Shown piece after piece: positions 63,151 to 64,000 of a DNA stretch of 64,000 bases (position 1 is the stretch's first letter; each line of letters opens with the position of its first letter). The notes beneath the pieces are model-generated. The model was not told where the DNA came from. It ran no database searches and worked only from the letters and a program-made list of their open reading frames with translations. This stretch comes from Methylobacterium sp. R2-1 (lineage in GTDB: Bacteria > Pseudomonadota > Alphaproteobacteria > Rhizobiales > Beijerinckiaceae). The stretch covers positions 186,001 through 250,000 of the forward strand of contig NZ_JACHWM010000004.1 in the NCBI RefSeq assembly GCF_014191355.1, read 5' to 3'. The translations under genes were made by a program, and so were the position numbers.

Positions 63151-64000
63151 TCACACCTTGAGCGGGACCTTCGGCACGGTGCGGACGGAACCGCCGCCGG
63201 AGGAGCCACCGCCGGACGGACCACCGTCACGCTTGACCGCCTTCTTGCGGGGCGCCGAGCGCGGCTTGGAGCGCTTGCGCTTGGCCGCGTTGGCGACGTC
63301 CGTCTCGGGCTTCGGCGTAACCGGGCCGGCGGGGAATTCGAAGCCGAGTTCGCCCTTGCCCTTGCCGTCCTCGCCCTCCGGCTTCTTCAGCACGACCTTG
63401 ACGGCACCGCCGTCCTTGAGTCGGCCGAACAGCACCTCGTCGGCGAGCGGTGTCTTGATCGTGGACTGGATCAGGCGAGCCATGGGCCGGGCGCCCATCG
63501 CGTCGTCGTAGCCGTTCTCGACAAGCCAGTCGCGCGCCTCGTCCGAGAGTTCGATCGTGACGTTGCGGTCGGCGAGCTGCGCTTCGAGCTGGAGCACGAA
63601 CTTGTCGACGACCTTGGCCACGACCTCCTTCGGCAGGTGGCCGAATGAGATGATTGCGTCGAGGCGGTTCCGGAATTCCGGTGCGAACAGCCGGTTGATC
63701 GCCTCCACGTCGTCGCCTGTGCGCTTCGACTGCGTGAAGCCATAGGCCGACTTCGCCAGATCGGACGCGCCCGCATTCGACGTCATGATGATGATGACGT
63801 TGCGGAAATCGACCTGCTTGCCGTTGTGGTCGGTCAGCTTGCCGTGGTCCATCACCTGCAAGAGGATGTTGAACAGGTCCGGATGCGCCTTCTCGATCTC
63901 GTCGAGCAGGAGCACGCAGTGTGGATGCTGATCGATCCCGTCGGTGAGCAGTCCGCCTTGGTCGAAGCCGACATAGCCAGGAGGGGCACCGATCAGCCGC
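63151..64000 (-). CDS. clpA: ATP-dependent Clp protease ATP-binding subunit ClpA (cut by right window edge)
   Basis: The C-terminal 283 codons of a Clp/Hsp100 ATPase; the frame runs off the right edge. Visible: GAPPGYVGFDQGG and the Walker B LLLDEIEKAHPD of the second AAA+ module, IIMTSNAGA, the sensor block FAPEFRNRLDAIISF, and GARPMARLIQ. This matches ClpA, which feeds substrates to ClpP. The last 70 residues are a Lys/Arg/Gly-rich tail (KRKRSKPRSAPRKK, then GGGSSGGGS), longer than in E. coli. ClpS is expected upstream, outside the window. Confidence 0.93.
   Translation of the reverse strand, partial: RLIGAPPGYVGFDQGGLLTDGIDQHPHCVLLLDEIEKAHPDLFNILLQVMDHGKLTDHNGKQVDFRNVIIIMTSNAGASDLAKSAYGFTQSKRTGDDVEAINRLFAPEFRNRLDAIISFGHLPKEVVAKVVDKFVLQLEAQLADRNVTIELSDEARDWLVENGYDDAMGARPMARLIQSTIKTPLADEVLFGRLKDGGAVKVVLKKPEGEDGKGKGELGFEFPAGPVTPKPETDVANAAKRKRSKPRSAPRKKAVKRDGGPSGGGSSGGGSVRTVPKVPLKV

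Overview
The window looks like chromosome from a facultatively methylotrophic, pink-pigmented alphaproteobacterium close to Methylorubrum/Methylobacterium extorquens. Reasons: very high GC, a complete-looking stretch of aerobic anoxygenic photosynthesis genes in the Rhizobiales order, Omp25/RopB-type outer-membrane barrels, an NdvA-type beta-glucan exporter, and pal-cpoB-tilS-ftsH-glmM in tandem. The species name is inference from gene content and remembered protein similarity.

Left third (1-11990) is accessory DNA ending at a tRNA-Lys(CTT). It starts with a retron-type operon: a repeat (HEAT/ARM-like) protein cut by the left edge, a winged-helix plus SWIM zinc-finger protein, a strongly self-complementary non-coding RNA region (4046-4278) with matching a1/a2 arms, and a retron reverse transcriptase of the myxobacterial Mx162 type that carries an unusual C-terminal extension ending in a two-segment membrane hairpin. 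This is the most unusual system in the window. It is followed by an AT-richer FemAB-like acyltransferase gene flanked by 21-bp direct repeats, an orphan membrane protein, three small phage-like membrane proteins, two small unknown genes and a degenerate tyrosine recombinase next to the tRNA.

Middle (11990-40050) is mostly housekeeping: hemC; GSCFA and WcbI-like surface-polysaccharide proteins; a response-regulator/Hpt pair; pal, cpoB, tilS, ftsH; a TauE/SafE exporter; glmM; a candidate structured RNA; three beta-barrel proteins in a row; an HNH nuclease; a DUF3772-MscS channel; a CAP lipoprotein; a motA/motB-like pair; ndvA; pgl-gnd; and a three-haem cytochrome c.

Right third (40060-62730) is a photosynthesis gene cluster. 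The minus-strand unit is bchG, a PucC-family carrier, bchP, tspO and a small membrane protein, mostly linked by 4-bp overlaps. The regulators aerR/ppaA and ppsR/crtJ form a second minus-strand unit that diverges from the plus-strand superoperon bchF-N-B-H-L-M, lhaA, puhA-B-C, a small conserved gene, acsF, puhE, followed by hemA. TGT-N12-ACA type PpsR boxes lie upstream of bchG and between aerR and bchF. Genes for bchXYZ, bchID, crt and puf are not in the window, so the photosynthesis genes are split over more than one locus. The right edge cuts clpA.
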